From the NCBI GenBank assembly GCA_947488345.1, contig CANKZQ010000001.1, forward strand, positions 943,501 through 1,007,500: a stretch of DNA of 64,000 bases. The letters are read 5' to 3'. A program made the translations under genes and the position numbers. This document shows, piece by piece, positions 28,355-37,983 of the stretch. Origin of the DNA: an uncultured Flavobacteriaceae bacterium. Lineage in GTDB: Bacteria; Bacteroidota; Bacteroidia; Flavobacteriales; Flavobacteriaceae. Every line of letters starts with the position of its first letter. Positions within the stretch are counted from its first letter, which is position 1. The notes under the pieces were generated by a model. That model was not told where the DNA came from, did not search any database, and saw only the letters and a list, made by a program, of their open reading frames with translations.

Positions 28355-29278
28355 TTACAAAAAACGTTTTCTACTAATTAAATATGAAATCAATATCTGC
28401 TCAAAACCTTTATTGATATCTACAGGCACATAATCAATTTTATATTGCATACATCTCATCTTCAAAGTATTGAAATATGCAGCTACTGCTTTTTCATAAT
28501 CTTCTTGTACCGAACTTGCATGTAAATTTATATATTCATTCGTCTCCAAATCGACAAAACGCTTTGGTTTATCATCGAAATCAAAGTTCAACTCATGCTT
28601 GGCATCATAGGTATGAAATAATACCACTTCGTGCTTATTGTATTTTAAATGACGTAGCGCCTCAAATAATTGGTCATCATTCGTATCAGACTGAAACATA
28701 TCCGTAAATAAAAATATCAACGAACGCCGATGTATGGTATCTGCAATTTCATGTAAGACCTGATACGTATCTGTCTTTTTTGTAGATGTTTCATTTAATA
28801 AACCTTCTAAATGTGTCAACAACATCCGTCGATGACGCTCACCGCCCTTCGCCGGAGCAAAATAATCATTGGTATCACTGTAAATACTCAAACCGTACGC
28901 ATCACGTTGTCGTTTTAAAATCTCTATCAAGGCCGCCGAAGCAATGGCCGAAAACCCAATTTTATTCAGACTCTCAATTGATGGATTTTTAACTTGTGGA
29001 TAATGCATCGAAGCCGAATTATCAATAATCAAATGACATCTTAGATTCGTTTCCTCCTCGTAGCGCTTCACAAAAAGCTTATCCGTTTTAGCAAAAAGTT
29101 TCCAATCGATATGACGGGTGCTCTCCCCTTTATTATACAGCCGGTGTTCGGCAAATTCTACCGAAAATCCGTGAAACGGACTCTTATGCATGCCCGTAAT
29201 AAAACCCTCGACAACTTGACTCGCCAATAGCTCGAGATTATTAATTCCGTATATGTTTTTGGCTTCTTTTACCGACAT
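28355..29278 (-). CDS. DUF58 domain protein with vWA-like fold
   Basis: A protein of 307 residues, full length for the family. The DUF58 signature is clear: LYNKGESTRHIDWKLFAKT followed by FVKRYEEE. A vWA-like part begins LIIDNSASMHYP, with a DxSxS metal-binding motif. DUF58 proteins usually stand beside MoxR AAA+ ATPases and help assemble or activate metal or protein complexes; no MoxR gene is in the window to either side. It is cytoplasmic with no membrane segment. The exact role is unknown. Confidence 0.88.
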   Translation of the reverse strand: MSVKEAKNIYGINNLELLASQVVEGFITGMHKSPFHGFSVEFAEHRLYNKGESTRHIDWKLFAKTDKLFVKRYEEETNLRCHLIIDNSASMHYPQVKNPSIESLNKIGFSAIASAALIEILKRQRDAYGLSIYSDTNDYFAPAKGGERHRRMLLTHLEGLLNETSTKKTDTYQVLHEIADTIHRRSLIFLFTDMFQSDTNDDQLFEALRHLKYNKHEVVLFHTYDAKHELNFDFDDKPKRFVDLETNEYINLHASSVQEDYEKAVAAYFNTLKMRCMQYKIDYVPVDINKGFEQILISYLISRKRFL

Positions 29279-29303
29279 CCATTTTCAATATTTAGGGAAA
29301 GTA

Positions 29304-29334
29304 AAAAAGGTTTGACAAACTGCCAAACCTTTTT
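29304..29334 (-). terminator. Terminator of trxA
   Basis: AAAAAGGTTTG pairs perfectly with CAAACCTTTTT (11 bp, 9-nt loop). It lies 25 bp after the trxA stop, between trxA and the DUF58 gene. Confidence 0.8.
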
Positions 29335-29358
29335 CTATTATAAATATGTTAAATGCGA

Positions 29359-29676
29359 TTAAACCAACGCATCTAATTTTTCAGTATAAGTCGCCTTTGG
29401 CGCTACACCAACTTGTTTGTCTACTACTTCTCCATTTTTGAAGATCAATACCGTAGGAATATTACGTACACCATATTTCGCCGCAAATTCTTGATTTGCA
29501 TCAACATCAACTTTTGCAACTACAGCTTTCCCGTCGAAATCCTTACTCAACTCTTCAACCGTTGGAGCTAACATTCTGCAGGGTCCACACCAAGATGCCC
29601 AAAAGTCTACCAATACTGGGTGTTCTGATTTTAAAACTACTTCGTCAAAAGTAGCATCTGTTACTTCTAATGCCAT
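29359..29676 (-). CDS. trxA: Thioredoxin
   Basis: A protein of 105 residues, the standard thioredoxin length, with active site WCGPC (C30 and C33), cis-Pro segment RNIPTVLIF and no signal peptide, so it is the cytoplasmic thiol reductant. It donates electrons to PAPS reductase (cysH is encoded at 41535) and ribonucleotide reductase. A perfect -7 box TACTTTTG lies on the minus strand at 29726-29719, about 45 bp before the ATG. It is monocistronic, with its own terminator. Confidence 0.96.
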   Translation of the reverse strand: MALEVTDATFDEVVLKSEHPVLVDFWASWCGPCRMLAPTVEELSKDFDGKAVVAKVDVDANQEFAAKYGVRNIPTVLIFKNGEVVDKQVGVAPKATYTEKLDALV

Positions 29677-29807
29677 TTTTTTATTTTTTAATTCTAATAT
29701 TCTGATTAATAACTAATACAAAAGTAATCAAATAATTTACCATACATTACTTCTCACATTACTTTTCCTTATAATAGTATCTAAAATACCTATTTCCTTA
29801 CAATGCC

Positions 29808-30764
29808 TTAAAACACTGAAGTCGCTATCGCTTTTATATTGTCAGATTTTCCCATAGAATAGTAATGTAACAACGGCGCTCCCTTGCTAATGAGTTCTTT
29901 ACTTTGCGCAATACACCAATCAATTCCTACTTGCCGTACCGCAGCATTATCTTTACATTTTACCACAGCCATAATGAGCTCATCGGGGAGGTCTACTTTA
30001 AAACGATGTGGAATCAAATTCAGTTGTTTTTTTGTTGCTATGGGTTTCAACCCAGGAATGATGGGCACCGTAATACCTTCTTGTCTACATTTCTCTACGA
30101 ACTCAAAATACTTCTGATTGTCAAAAAACATTTGCGTCACGATGTAGGTGGCTCCTGCTTTTATTTTCTTTTTTAAAAAATGGATATCCGAATCAAAACT
30201 CGGTGCTTCCATATGCTTTTCTGGATAACCGGCCACCCCAATACAAAAATTAGTTTTAGAAGTGTTTAGCAATTCTTCATCGAGATAGTTACCCCTATTT
30301 AAATCTTGAATTTGCCCCACTAACTCCGATGCAAAGTTGTGCCCTTCTCGTTCTGGCTTGAAATAGGTTTCACTTTTTACAGCATCGCCACGCAAGGCCA
30401 TGACATTTTGGATCCCTAAAAAATCAAGATCGATTAAAAAGTTTTCGGTGTCTTCTTTGGTAAAACCCCCACATAAAATATGTGGAATCGCATCTACGCC
30501 ATATTTATTTTGAATCGCCGCGCAAATACCCACGGTACCCGGGCGTTTTTTCACCACTTGCTTTTTTAGCAAACCACTTTCGAGCTCTTTAAATACATAC
30601 TCTTCTCGGTGATATGTAACATCTATAAATGGGGGCTTAAACTCCATTAAGGGGTCAATATTATCAAAAATAGATTGCACATTTTGCCCTTTTAAAGGCG
30701 GCAATATTTCAAAAGAAAATAACGTTTTTCCGTTCGCTTTTTTTATGTGTTCTGTAACTTTCAT
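29808..30764 (-). CDS. metF: 5,10-methylenetetrahydrofolate reductase
   Basis: FAD-dependent enzyme that makes 5-methyltetrahydrofolate for MetH. It has 318 residues, typical for bacterial MetF. Conserved blocks are FSFEILPPLKGQ at the N-terminus (catalytic Glu), VTYHREEY, ALRGDAV, the FAD-binding GVAGYPEKH, and TQMFFDN. It is the last gene of the metH-metF group behind a SAM riboswitch, but an inverted-repeat element of about 110 bp lies between it and the preceding gene, so it may also have its own promoter. Confidence 0.96.
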   Translation of the reverse strand: MKVTEHIKKANGKTLFSFEILPPLKGQNVQSIFDNIDPLMEFKPPFIDVTYHREEYVFKELESGLLKKQVVKKRPGTVGICAAIQNKYGVDAIPHILCGGFTKEDTENFLIDLDFLGIQNVMALRGDAVKSETYFKPEREGHNFASELVGQIQDLNRGNYLDEELLNTSKTNFCIGVAGYPEKHMEAPSFDSDIHFLKKKIKAGATYIVTQMFFDNQKYFEFVEKCRQEGITVPIIPGLKPIATKKQLNLIPHRFKVDLPDELIMAVVKCKDNAAVRQVGIDWCIAQSKELISKGAPLLHYYSMGKSDNIKAIATSVF

Positions 30765-30817
30765 ATTTATTTCCCATGAAAATGGGAATCTTTTTAGTTC
30801 AACATTTTGTTATTTAT

Positions 30818-30921
30818 TTGGGCGTTACCCAAGGGTCGCGCCTTTCATTATATCTTTTGTTTTGTTCTCGTTTCGCTCCACAAACTCGAACCGACAACAA
30901 AAGGATGTCATTGCAACCGCT
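30818..30921. repeat. Imperfect inverted-repeat element upstream of metF
   Basis: The left part GGGCGTTACCCAAGGGTCGC, then TTTCATTATATCTTTTGTT, pairs imperfectly with the right part AACAAAAGGATGTCATTGCA and ACCGCTAACGC. This layout (GGGCGTTACCC at one end, CTAACGC at the other, T/A-rich arms) resembles a non-coding repeat that I recall from many flavobacterial genomes, possibly a miniature mobile element. Confidence 0.5.
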
Positions 30922-30929
30922 AACGCAAG

Positions 30930-31169
30930 CTAGAGTAACTGTTTTTTAACCTCATTAAAATCTTCTTTATACTCCCAATAAATCCACCTATCATCGATGT
31001 AATCCGTTAAGATATACGTTTCGCTAACCGATTTGATTCTAGAAATATTTACAATTTTTTTTGAAAATTTCTTCACTATTATTTCCTCGGTAATTTCTTT
31101 GTTTTGATCATCGTAGCCATGCACAACGATGTGATTTCCTACTGTCAATTCAATAAATTTCTCCTTCAT
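30930..31169 (-). CDS. Small hypothetical protein in the metH-metF operon
   Basis: A protein of 79 residues and high charge (ends WEYKEDFNEVKKQLL) with no signal peptide or membrane segment. The start GNHIVVHGYDDQNKE and the beta-rich pattern suggest a small soluble domain. I do not recognise a family. The ATG lies 5 bp after the metH stop, so it is co-transcribed behind the SAM riboswitch; a link to B12 or methionine metabolism is guessed from that position only. Confidence 0.6.
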   Translation of the reverse strand: MKEKFIELTVGNHIVVHGYDDQNKEITEEIIVKKFSKKIVNISRIKSVSETYILTDYIDDRWIYWEYKEDFNEVKKQLL

Positions 31170-31174
31170 AATTT

Positions 31175-33913
31175 TTAGTCTACTAGATTAGGATTCAACC
31201 ATTTTCTCGCTTCTTCGATAGTAATATTTCTTCTAGTTGCATAATCGCTTAACTGATCTTCTGTTATTTTGCCTAAACCAAAATACTTCGAATCAGGATG
31301 CGCAAAATAATAACCAGAAACACTTGCAGCAGGCCACATAGCCAAGCTTTCTGTTAGTTTTACGCCTATATTTTTTTCAACCTCGAGCAAACGCCACAAA
31401 GTGGCCTTTTCTAGGTGATCGGGGCATGCTGGATATCCAGGTGCCGGACGAATACCTTTATAATTTTCTTTAATCAACTCTTCATTTGTCAGGTTTTCTC
31501 GTCTGGCATATCCCCAATAATCTATACGCACTTTTTTATGTACATATTCGGCAAAGGCTTCGGCCAAGCGGTCGGCCAAAGCTTTAATCATGATCGAATT
31601 ATAGTCGTCATGTTCGGCTTCAAATTTTTGGGCCAATTCATCAGTACCAAAACCAGTTGTTACGCAAAAACAACCTATATAATCTTGAATTCCGGTCTCT
31701 TTCGGAGCGATAAAATCTGCTAAGGCCAAGTTTGCAACACCCTCTCTTTTCTTTAATTGTTGCCGTAAGGTTAAGAAAGTAACACTATCAGGTCGAGCGG
31801 AGTCAAGACCTCCTTTATTATTTGAATAAATAACCTCTCGACTCCGCTCGAGGTGACCTTCTTCTATAGTCACTTCAATATCATCATCGTTTACAGAATT
31901 TGCTGGAAACAGGCCAAAAACAGCCTTCGCTGTTAGCAATTTTTCATCCAACACTCGTTTGAGTAAGATCTTAGCATCTGCAAACAACTCCGTTGCTTGC
32001 TTTCCGACCACTTCATCACTTAAAATATCAGGATAACGACCATGCAAATCCCAACTTCTAAAAAACGGACTCCAATCAATGTATTCCTGCAAATTGCTTA
32101 AATCAAATGTCTCCATCACTTGAGTTCCGAGTTGTTTTGGTTTGACAATATGAGAATTTTGCCAATCTATAGTAAACTTACGTTTCCGCGCATCCTTTAA
32201 TGAAATATATTCTTTTCGCTTACCTCTAGTTAAAAATTGCTCCCTAAACTTAACATACTCAGCACGTATTTGTTCTTTATATACCTTGTTCTCTTTTTGT
32301 AATAAATTTCCAACCACTGTAACGGCTCTTGAAGCATCATTTACATGTACAACATCAGCATATTTTGGTGCTATTTTAACAGCCGTATGGGCGCGCGAAG
32401 TTGTGGCGCCGCCAATTAACAATGGAATATTCATTTCTTGTTTTTCCATTTCATTAGCCAAATACACCATCTCGTCTAATGATGGCGTAATTAAACCACT
32501 CAAACCGATGGCATCTACGTTCTCTTTTTTTGCTGTTGCTATAATTTTTTCGGGTGGTACCATGACACCTAAATCTAAGATTTCGTAGTTATTACAACCC
32601 AGCACAACACCCACAATATTTTTTCCAATATCGTGCACATCTCCTTTTACCGTGGCCATTAAAATTCGACCTGCAAACTCTTGCTTTCCATCCTTTTCAG
32701 CTTCAATAAAGGGTTGTAAATAAGCAACCGCTTTTTTCATGACTCTAGCCGATTTCACCACTTGAGGTAAAAACATTTTACCACTTCCGAAAAGGTCACC
32801 CACCACATTCATTCCGTTCATTAAATGACCTTCAATCACTTCAATTGGCCTTGTTGCTACCAATCTAGCCTCTTCAACATCTTCCACAATAAAAGTATCA
32901 ATACCTTTTACCAAGGCATGGGTAATTCTTTCTTGTAAATCAAAACCTCTCCATTCGAGTATTTTCGCCTCACTTTCTTTTTTATTTCCCTTAACTGACT
33001 CGGCAAAATCTAATAGGCGTTCTGTAGCATCATCGCGTCTGTCTAGCAATACATCTTCGACATGTTCTAACAAATCTTTCGGAATACTATCATAAACTTC
33101 CAACATCGTTGGGTTGACAATACCCATGGTCATGCCGTGCTGAATAGCATGATATAAAAATGCCGAGTGCATGGCTTCACGAACGGTATTATTTCCTCGA
33201 AATGAAAAGGAAACATTACTCACTCCACCGCTCACATTTACATTGGGTAGGTTCTCTCGAATCCACTGGGTGGCCTTAAAAAAATCAATCCCATTTTTTC
33301 GATGTTCTTCCATTCCGGTCGCCACCGGAAAAATATTCGGGTCGAAAATAATATCCTGAGAAGGAAAGCCAACCCTATCGACCAAAATATCATAAGAACG
33401 TTTACAAATTTCGATGCGTCGTTCATAGGTATCAGCCTGACCTTTTTCATCAAAAGCCATAATAATCGTTGCCGCTCCGTATCGTTTGATCAATTTTGCT
33501 TGACGGATAAATTCTTCTTCCCCTTCTTTCAAACTAATCGAATTCACCACACTTTTTCCTTGCACTACTTTTAGTCCAGCCTGGATGATTTCCCACTTAG
33601 AACTATCGATCATAATAGGAATACGTGCAATATCAGGTTCAGAAGCAATTAAATTTAAAAAAGTAGTCATCGCCTCTACGCCATCGAGCATACCCTCATC
33701 CATATTGACATCTAATATTTGAGCACCGCCTTCTACCTGATCTCTTGCCACCTCCAAGGCTTCATCAAATTTCTCTTCTTTAATGAGTCTTAAAAATTTT
33801 CGAGAACCAGTCACGTTCGTGCGTTCTCCAACATTTACAAAATTGGTTTCAGGTGTGATGACTAAAGGTTCTAATCCTGAAAGGGTTAAATATTTTTGGT
33901 TGTTTAATTTCAT
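31175..33913 (-). CDS. metH: Methionine synthase, C-terminal part (pterin, B12 and AdoMet domains)
   Basis: A protein of 912 residues carrying the three C-terminal modules of MetH. The pterin-binding domain is at about 20-280 ([23 protein letters not shown]). The B12 cap and binding domain carry the axial-His motif [16 protein letters not shown] near 424. The AdoMet reactivation domain follows from about 590 (RAEAF-type region [23 protein letters not shown]). The homocysteine domain is the separate gene upstream, overlapping by 4 nt. Odd feature: residues about 686-708 (GHLERSREV, then [10 protein letters not shown]) are encoded by a palindromic repeat inserted in frame just before the conserved TLRQQ. 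Confidence 0.95.
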   Translation of the reverse strand: MKLNNQKYLTLSGLEPLVITPETNFVNVGERTNVTGSRKFLRLIKEEKFDEALEVARDQVEGGAQILDVNMDEGMLDGVEAMTTFLNLIASEPDIARIPIMIDSSKWEIIQAGLKVVQGKSVVNSISLKEGEEEFIRQAKLIKRYGAATIIMAFDEKGQADTYERRIEICKRSYDILVDRVGFPSQDIIFDPNIFPVATGMEEHRKNGIDFFKATQWIRENLPNVNVSGGVSNVSFSFRGNNTVREAMHSAFLYHAIQHGMTMGIVNPTMLEVYDSIPKDLLEHVEDVLLDRRDDATERLLDFAESVKGNKKESEAKILEWRGFDLQERITHALVKGIDTFIVEDVEEARLVATRPIEVIEGHLMNGMNVVGDLFGSGKMFLPQVVKSARVMKKAVAYLQPFIEAEKDGKQEFAGRILMATVKGDVHDIGKNIVGVVLGCNNYEILDLGVMVPPEKIIATAKKENVDAIGLSGLITPSLDEMVYLANEMEKQEMNIPLLIGGATTSRAHTAVKIAPKYADVVHVNDASRAVTVVGNLLQKENKVYKEQIRAEYVKFREQFLTRGKRKEYISLKDARKRKFTIDWQNSHIVKPKQLGTQVMETFDLSNLQEYIDWSPFFRSWDLHGRYPDILSDEVVGKQATELFADAKILLKRVLDEKLLTAKAVFGLFPANSVNDDDIEVTIEEGHLERSREVIYSNNKGGLDSARPDSVTFLTLRQQLKKREGVANLALADFIAPKETGIQDYIGCFCVTTGFGTDELAQKFEAEHDDYNSIMIKALADRLAEAFAEYVHKKVRIDYWGYARRENLTNEELIKENYKGIRPAPGYPACPDHLEKATLWRLLEVEKNIGVKLTESLAMWPAASVSGYYFAHPDSKYFGLGKITEDQLSDYATRRNITIEEARKWLNPNLVD
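31791..31858. repeat. Palindromic repeat inserted inside metH
   Basis: CGAGCGGAGTC (31794-31804) and GACTCCGCTCG (31840-31850) are perfect 11-bp arms within a larger imperfect palindrome bounded by GGTC and GACC. It is 68 bp long and read in frame as part of MetH. It looks like an intergenic-type repeat that landed in a tolerant linker. Confidence 0.75.
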
Positions 33914-34914
33914 ACTACCTCAACCTTTATTTTTCTTGGTTTATACAAAGAAGCCACCTCCGTTATTAATTTGATATGTTCAGGGTTTGTACCACAACAC
34001 CCTCCAATAATATTGACTAAATTATCTTCTAAATATTCTTTGATAAGTGCTTGCATTTGTTCAGGGGTTTGATCGTATTCACCAAAGGCATTTGGTAGTC
34101 CTGCATTTGGGTGCGCCGAGGTAAAAAAGTCAGTTTCTTTCGATAGTCTTTTTAAATAAGGTTTTAATTGATCAGCTCCCAAAGCACAATTGAATCCTAC
34201 ACTCAATAAGGGAATATGAGAAATCGACACTAAAAAAGCCTCCACAGTTTGGCCTGACAAGGTACGACCCGACGCATCTGTTATCGTACCACTTACCATT
34301 ACTGGAATGTCAATAGCTCGTTCTTCTTTTACTTCATCTATGGCAAATAGTGCCGCTTTCGCATTGAGGGTGTCAAAAATAGTTTCTACCAATAACAGAT
34401 CAACACCTCCCTCAATGAGCGCCTCCACTTGTTGTTTATATGCTATTCTTAATTCATCAAAAGTAATGGCTCGATATTCAGGACGATTCACATCAGGCGA
34501 AAGACTTGCTGTTCTATTCGTCGGACCAATACTCCCCGCCACAAAGCGAGGTTTATGAGGTTCTTTTAACGTAAATTCGGTAGCAATTTCTTTGGCTATT
34601 TTGGCCGATTGAAAATTTAATTCATAGACCAACTCTTCGAGTTCATAATCAGCCATAGCGATCGTGGTTCCCGAAAAGGTATTGGTTTCCACAATATCAG
34701 CTCCGGCTTCAAAATACTTCGCGTGAATGTCTTTAATAGCTTGTGGTTGCGTTATAGAAAGCAAGTCATTATTTCCCTGTAAAGGCAATTTATAATCTTT
34801 AAATCGATCGCCTCTAAAGTCTTCTTCGGTGAACTTATATTGCTGTAACATGGTGCCCATCGCACCATCTAATACCAAAATGCGTTTTTCTAATTCTTGC
34901 CAAATTGTAGCCAT
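33910..34914 (-). CDS. metH: Methionine synthase, homocysteine-binding subunit
   Basis: A protein of 334 residues, equal to the N-terminal (BHMT-like) module of MetH, which transfers the methyl group from cobalamin to zinc-bound homocysteine. It has [14 protein letters not shown] at the start, [10 protein letters not shown], and the three zinc cysteines in GFNCALG and [10 protein letters not shown]. In enterobacteria this is fused to the rest of MetH; here the stop overlaps the ATG of the second gene by 4 nt, so the subunits are likely made in equal amounts. It is the first gene behind the SAM riboswitch at 34999-35120. Confidence 0.95.
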   Translation of the reverse strand: MATIWQELEKRILVLDGAMGTMLQQYKFTEEDFRGDRFKDYKLPLQGNNDLLSITQPQAIKDIHAKYFEAGADIVETNTFSGTTIAMADYELEELVYELNFQSAKIAKEIATEFTLKEPHKPRFVAGSIGPTNRTASLSPDVNRPEYRAITFDELRIAYKQQVEALIEGGVDLLLVETIFDTLNAKAALFAIDEVKEERAIDIPVMVSGTITDASGRTLSGQTVEAFLVSISHIPLLSVGFNCALGADQLKPYLKRLSKETDFFTSAHPNAGLPNAFGEYDQTPEQMQALIKEYLEDNLVNIIGGCCGTNPEHIKLITEVASLYKPRKIKVEVV

Positions 34915-34998
34915 AACAAAACTCTTTTAAACGTTAAAAGTTCTATATAAATGCTCACAAGAAATACTGAAAAATGTACTCGAAAAAAATACGGGTTC

Positions 34999-35120
34999 GT
35001 TATCTATCCAAACGTCAATAAATGGATTGAGCATTTGAGTAGAATTTAGCACCTTCTTTAATAAGTTTAAAGGGTTGCTAAGGCTTCAACGGGTCTAATC
35101 CCTCCACCTTTCTTGATAAC
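34999..35120 (-). promoter_or_regulatory. SAM-I (S-box) riboswitch upstream of metH
   Basis: The minus strand starts GTTATCAAGAAAGGTGGAGG, continues with GAAGCCTTAGCAACC and AAGGTGCTAAATTC, and closes P1 with GATAAC (GTTATC/GATAAC pair exactly). These are the conserved SAM-I words. AdoMet binding would turn off the metH group. A T-tract (34984-34990 on the minus strand) follows P1. A classic terminator stem is not obvious, so transcriptional versus translational control is undecided. Confidence 0.92.
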
Positions 35121-35201
35121 ATAAATAATAATGAACTGAAGCACAAATAACGTAATTAATTTTTTAGTTACCGCATGGAAACATAAAAAATATGACCTAA
35201 T

Positions 35202-36092
35202 TTATGCAAATAATGCTGAGGAAAGGTAACGATCGCCTCGATCGCAAATGATAGCTACGATAATGCCACTTTCTAAAGTTTCAGCTAACTTCAATGCACT
35301 CGCCACAGAACCGCCACTACTCATCCCAGCAAAAATACCCTCTTCTTGAGCTAATCTCCGTGCCATATGAGTGGCCTCCTCTTGAGTCACTTCAATAACG
35401 GTATCTACTTTTGAGCGATCAAAAATACTCGGCACATAATCAGGTGACCACTTACGAATTCCGGGAATTCGAGATCCATCGGCTGGTTGTGCTCCGACAA
35501 TTTCAATATTTTTATTTTGCTCTTTGAGATAGGTCGATGTACCCATAATGGTTCCTGTGGTTCCCATAGCAGAAACGAAATGTGTCACTTCCCCATTGGT
35601 ATCTCTCCAAATTTCAGGGCCCGTCGTTTTATAATGTGCCTTCCAATTGTCATCATTTTCAAATTGATTTAGTAACACATATCCTTTTTCGTCTCGCATT
35701 TGAAAAGCAATATCTCTAGAACCTTCAATACCTCGATCAGCATCGGTCAAGATAACCTCAGCACCATAAGCTCTCATGGTTTTGACGCGTTCTTCTGTAG
35801 AATTTTCGGGCATAATCAATGAGATGTTTAGACCCAATAATTTAGCAATAAAAGCCAAGGCAATACCCGTATTCCCGCTAGTAGCTTCTACCAAATGCCC
35901 ACCTTCTTGGATGTCACCTCTCTTTAATGCTTCGGAGATCATATTGTAGGCTGCTCTATCTTTGACACTACCGCCCGGATTATTTCCTTCAAGTTTTAAA
36001 AACAAGCGTACTTTTTTATTCTCCAATATATTGCTAACTTCAACAATCGGTGTATTGCCTATTTGATCTGTAATGCTTTTGCCCTTAATCAC
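35202..36092 (-). CDS. cysM: Cysteine synthase (O-acetylserine sulfhydrylase), CysM type
   Basis: PLP enzyme that makes cysteine from O-acetylserine and sulfide, 296 residues (CysM length). The PLP lysine is K44 in NPGGSVKDRAAY; the phosphate and substrate loops are EATSGNTGIAL and GTTGTIMGTS. The start is a GTG at 36092, because an in-frame stop lies four codons above and no ATG is near. It overlaps the cysE stop by 8 nt, so it is tightly coupled to the enzyme that supplies its substrate. It is the last gene of the cysH-to-cysM block. Confidence 0.94.
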   Translation of the reverse strand: MIKGKSITDQIGNTPIVEVSNILENKKVRLFLKLEGNNPGGSVKDRAAYNMISEALKRGDIQEGGHLVEATSGNTGIALAFIAKLLGLNISLIMPENSTEERVKTMRAYGAEVILTDADRGIEGSRDIAFQMRDEKGYVLLNQFENDDNWKAHYKTTGPEIWRDTNGEVTHFVSAMGTTGTIMGTSTYLKEQNKNIEIVGAQPADGSRIPGIRKWSPDYVPSIFDRSKVDTVIEVTQEEATHMARRLAQEEGIFAGMSSGGSVASALKLAETLESGIIVAIICDRGDRYLSSALFA

Positions 36093-36843
36093 TTGTTCTA
36101 GTTCTTATTTTAAACTCTTTTTTATAGGTAAGAATAGAATCTTTTGGCACCGAAGTTGTCAAACATACGTTTGCGCCAATAATGCTATTAGCCCCAACGA
36201 CTACTTCGCCACCTAAAATAGTTGCGTTCGCGTAAATGGTGACATTATCTTCAATTGTAGGATGCCTTTTGGTAAAAGAGAGGCTCTTTTTAATCTGGAT
36301 TCCTCCTAGAGTAACTCCTTGATATATTTTTACGTTTGATTTTATGATGGTCGTTTCTCCTATCACTATTCCTGTACCATGATCAATGAAAAATGAAGAT
36401 CCTATCGTTGCTCCCGGATGAATATCAATCCCTGTTAAACCGTGTGCATGTTCACTCATCATTCTCGGAATAATAGGCGTATCTAATAGATATAATTCAT
36501 GACTCAATCTATAAATTGAAATCGCATAAAATCCTGGATAAGCCAGATACACCTCTTCTAAGCTTTTTGCCGCAGGATCATTTTCTTCAATAGCAATAGC
36601 ATCTAAATCTAATTGCGCTCTCACCTTGGGTAGGACCTTTATAAAGGACTCCCAAACAGTATGACTTTCCGAAATATTTAATGCGCTAGAAATTTCTTGA
36701 AATGTGTTTTCTAGATAGACTATTTCTTCTTGTTTCCTATCAAATAGTGAATAAAACAATCTTTTAGTAAAGTCTTCTATAGTATCTTTTAAACGTATAT
36801 TATAATTTTTCGAAATCACTTTTTCTTTAGATACTAAACTCAT
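36085..36843 (-). CDS. cysE: Serine O-acetyltransferase
   Basis: Acetyl-CoA:serine acetyltransferase, the first step of cysteine synthesis. It has 252 residues: an N-terminal helical domain, then the left-handed beta-helix (GIDIHPGATIGSSFFIDHGT, GVTLGGIQIKK, NVTIYANATILGG). The conserved catalytic segment IDHGTGIVIGET is present. The C-terminus (KEFKIRTRTSD) is short and lacks the Ile-rich tail of E. coli CysE. A small perfect inverted repeat (CGTCAA ATTA TTGACG, 36872-36887) precedes it. Confidence 0.94.
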   Translation of the reverse strand: MSLVSKEKVISKNYNIRLKDTIEDFTKRLFYSLFDRKQEEIVYLENTFQEISSALNISESHTVWESFIKVLPKVRAQLDLDAIAIEENDPAAKSLEEVYLAYPGFYAISIYRLSHELYLLDTPIIPRMMSEHAHGLTGIDIHPGATIGSSFFIDHGTGIVIGETTIIKSNVKIYQGVTLGGIQIKKSLSFTKRHPTIEDNVTIYANATILGGEVVVGANSIIGANVCLTTSVPKDSILTYKKEFKIRTRTSD

Positions 36844-36923
36844 TTGCCTCTATTTAATTGTCTTTAATAGTCGTCAAATTATTGACGCATTACATTCAAT
36901 TTTCAAAATTAAGCATTCTATAT

Positions 36924-37976
36924 TTATACAATGGCCTGCACCACAGCTTTCGGTGCTTCTTTTCGCGTACCATCAAAGCCGTTGATTCCACTAACGGTGG
37001 TGTACTTTAACACATACTTTTTACCAGGATTGATAATTTTATACGCTGCTTGACACATCAAGGTAGCTTCGTGAAAACCACATAAAATAAGTTTTAATTT
37101 TCCTGGATAGGTATTCACATCTCCAATCGCGAAAATACCTGGAATATTTGTTCGATAATCTAACGAATTATCCACTTTGATGGCATTTTTTTCAATGTCC
37201 AGACCCCAATTCGCAATAGGTCCTAATTTTGGCGACAATCCGAATAAGGGAATAAAATGATCCGTTTCAAGATAGTGCTTTTCACCTTCTTTTAAGATGG
37301 TAAGGCCTTCAACATGGTCTTGACCATGTATCTCTGTAACCTCTGCGGGTGTAATCAAGTTTATCTTACCGAGCAGTTTTAATTCTTGTACTTTCTCAAC
37401 AGAATCCAACGCACCTCTAAACTCATTTCTTCTGTGTACTAGGGTCACTTCGGCAGCAATATCTGCGAGAAAAATACTCCAGTCTAAGGCAGAATCTCCA
37501 CCTCCGGCAATCACCACTTTTTTATCTCTATAAATTTCAGGATCTCTAATAATATATTCAACACCTTTATCTTCATAATCAGCAATATTTTGTAACGGTG
37601 GCTTGCGCGGTTCGAAAGACCCTAATCCTCCTGCAATTGCTACGACAGGCGCTTGGTGTTTGGTGCCTTTATTTGTAGTTACAATAAAGCTACCGTCATC
37701 TAACTTCTCTATGGTTTCGGCACGTTCACCAAAAGTAAATCCGGGTTGAAATTGTTTTCCTTGTTCCAACAGATTCTTCGTTAAATCGCCCGCTAATATT
37801 TCTGGAAATCCAGGAATATCATAAATAGGCTTCTTCGGATAGATCTCAGAGCACTGTCCTCCTGCTTGTGGTAAGGCATCTATCAAATGGCATTTTAGTT
37901 TTAGTAATCCCGCCTCGAAAACAGTGAATAATCCTGTAGGGCCAGCACCTATAATTAATATATCTGTTTGTATCAT
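36924..37976 (-). CDS. Ferredoxin/flavodoxin-NADP+ reductase, thioredoxin-reductase-like
   Basis: A flavoprotein of 350 residues. The FAD motif is GAGPTGLFTVFEA near the N-terminus, the NADPH motif AGGGDSALDW, and the C-terminal FAD loop GIFAIGDVNTYPG. The CxxC redox centre of thioredoxin reductase is absent, which makes it the YumC-like ferredoxin-NADP+ reductase class. It lies between siroheme and cysteine genes, 7 bp after sirC, so it most likely supplies reduced ferredoxin to the sulfite reductase at 39353. Confidence 0.9.
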   Translation of the reverse strand: MIQTDILIIGAGPTGLFTVFEAGLLKLKCHLIDALPQAGGQCSEIYPKKPIYDIPGFPEILAGDLTKNLLEQGKQFQPGFTFGERAETIEKLDDGSFIVTTNKGTKHQAPVVAIAGGLGSFEPRKPPLQNIADYEDKGVEYIIRDPEIYRDKKVVIAGGGDSALDWSIFLADIAAEVTLVHRRNEFRGALDSVEKVQELKLLGKINLITPAEVTEIHGQDHVEGLTILKEGEKHYLETDHFIPLFGLSPKLGPIANWGLDIEKNAIKVDNSLDYRTNIPGIFAIGDVNTYPGKLKLILCGFHEATLMCQAAYKIINPGKKYVLKYTTVSGINGFDGTRKEAPKAVVQAIV

Positions 37977-37983
37977 TTTTTCT

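Noticed and set aside
28178-28381. Open frame of 67 codons antisense to tRNA-Asp (WTGLEPATPCVTGRYSNQ)
   Set aside because: This is the well-known false protein produced by reading across a tRNA gene on the opposite strand; it has no coding support.
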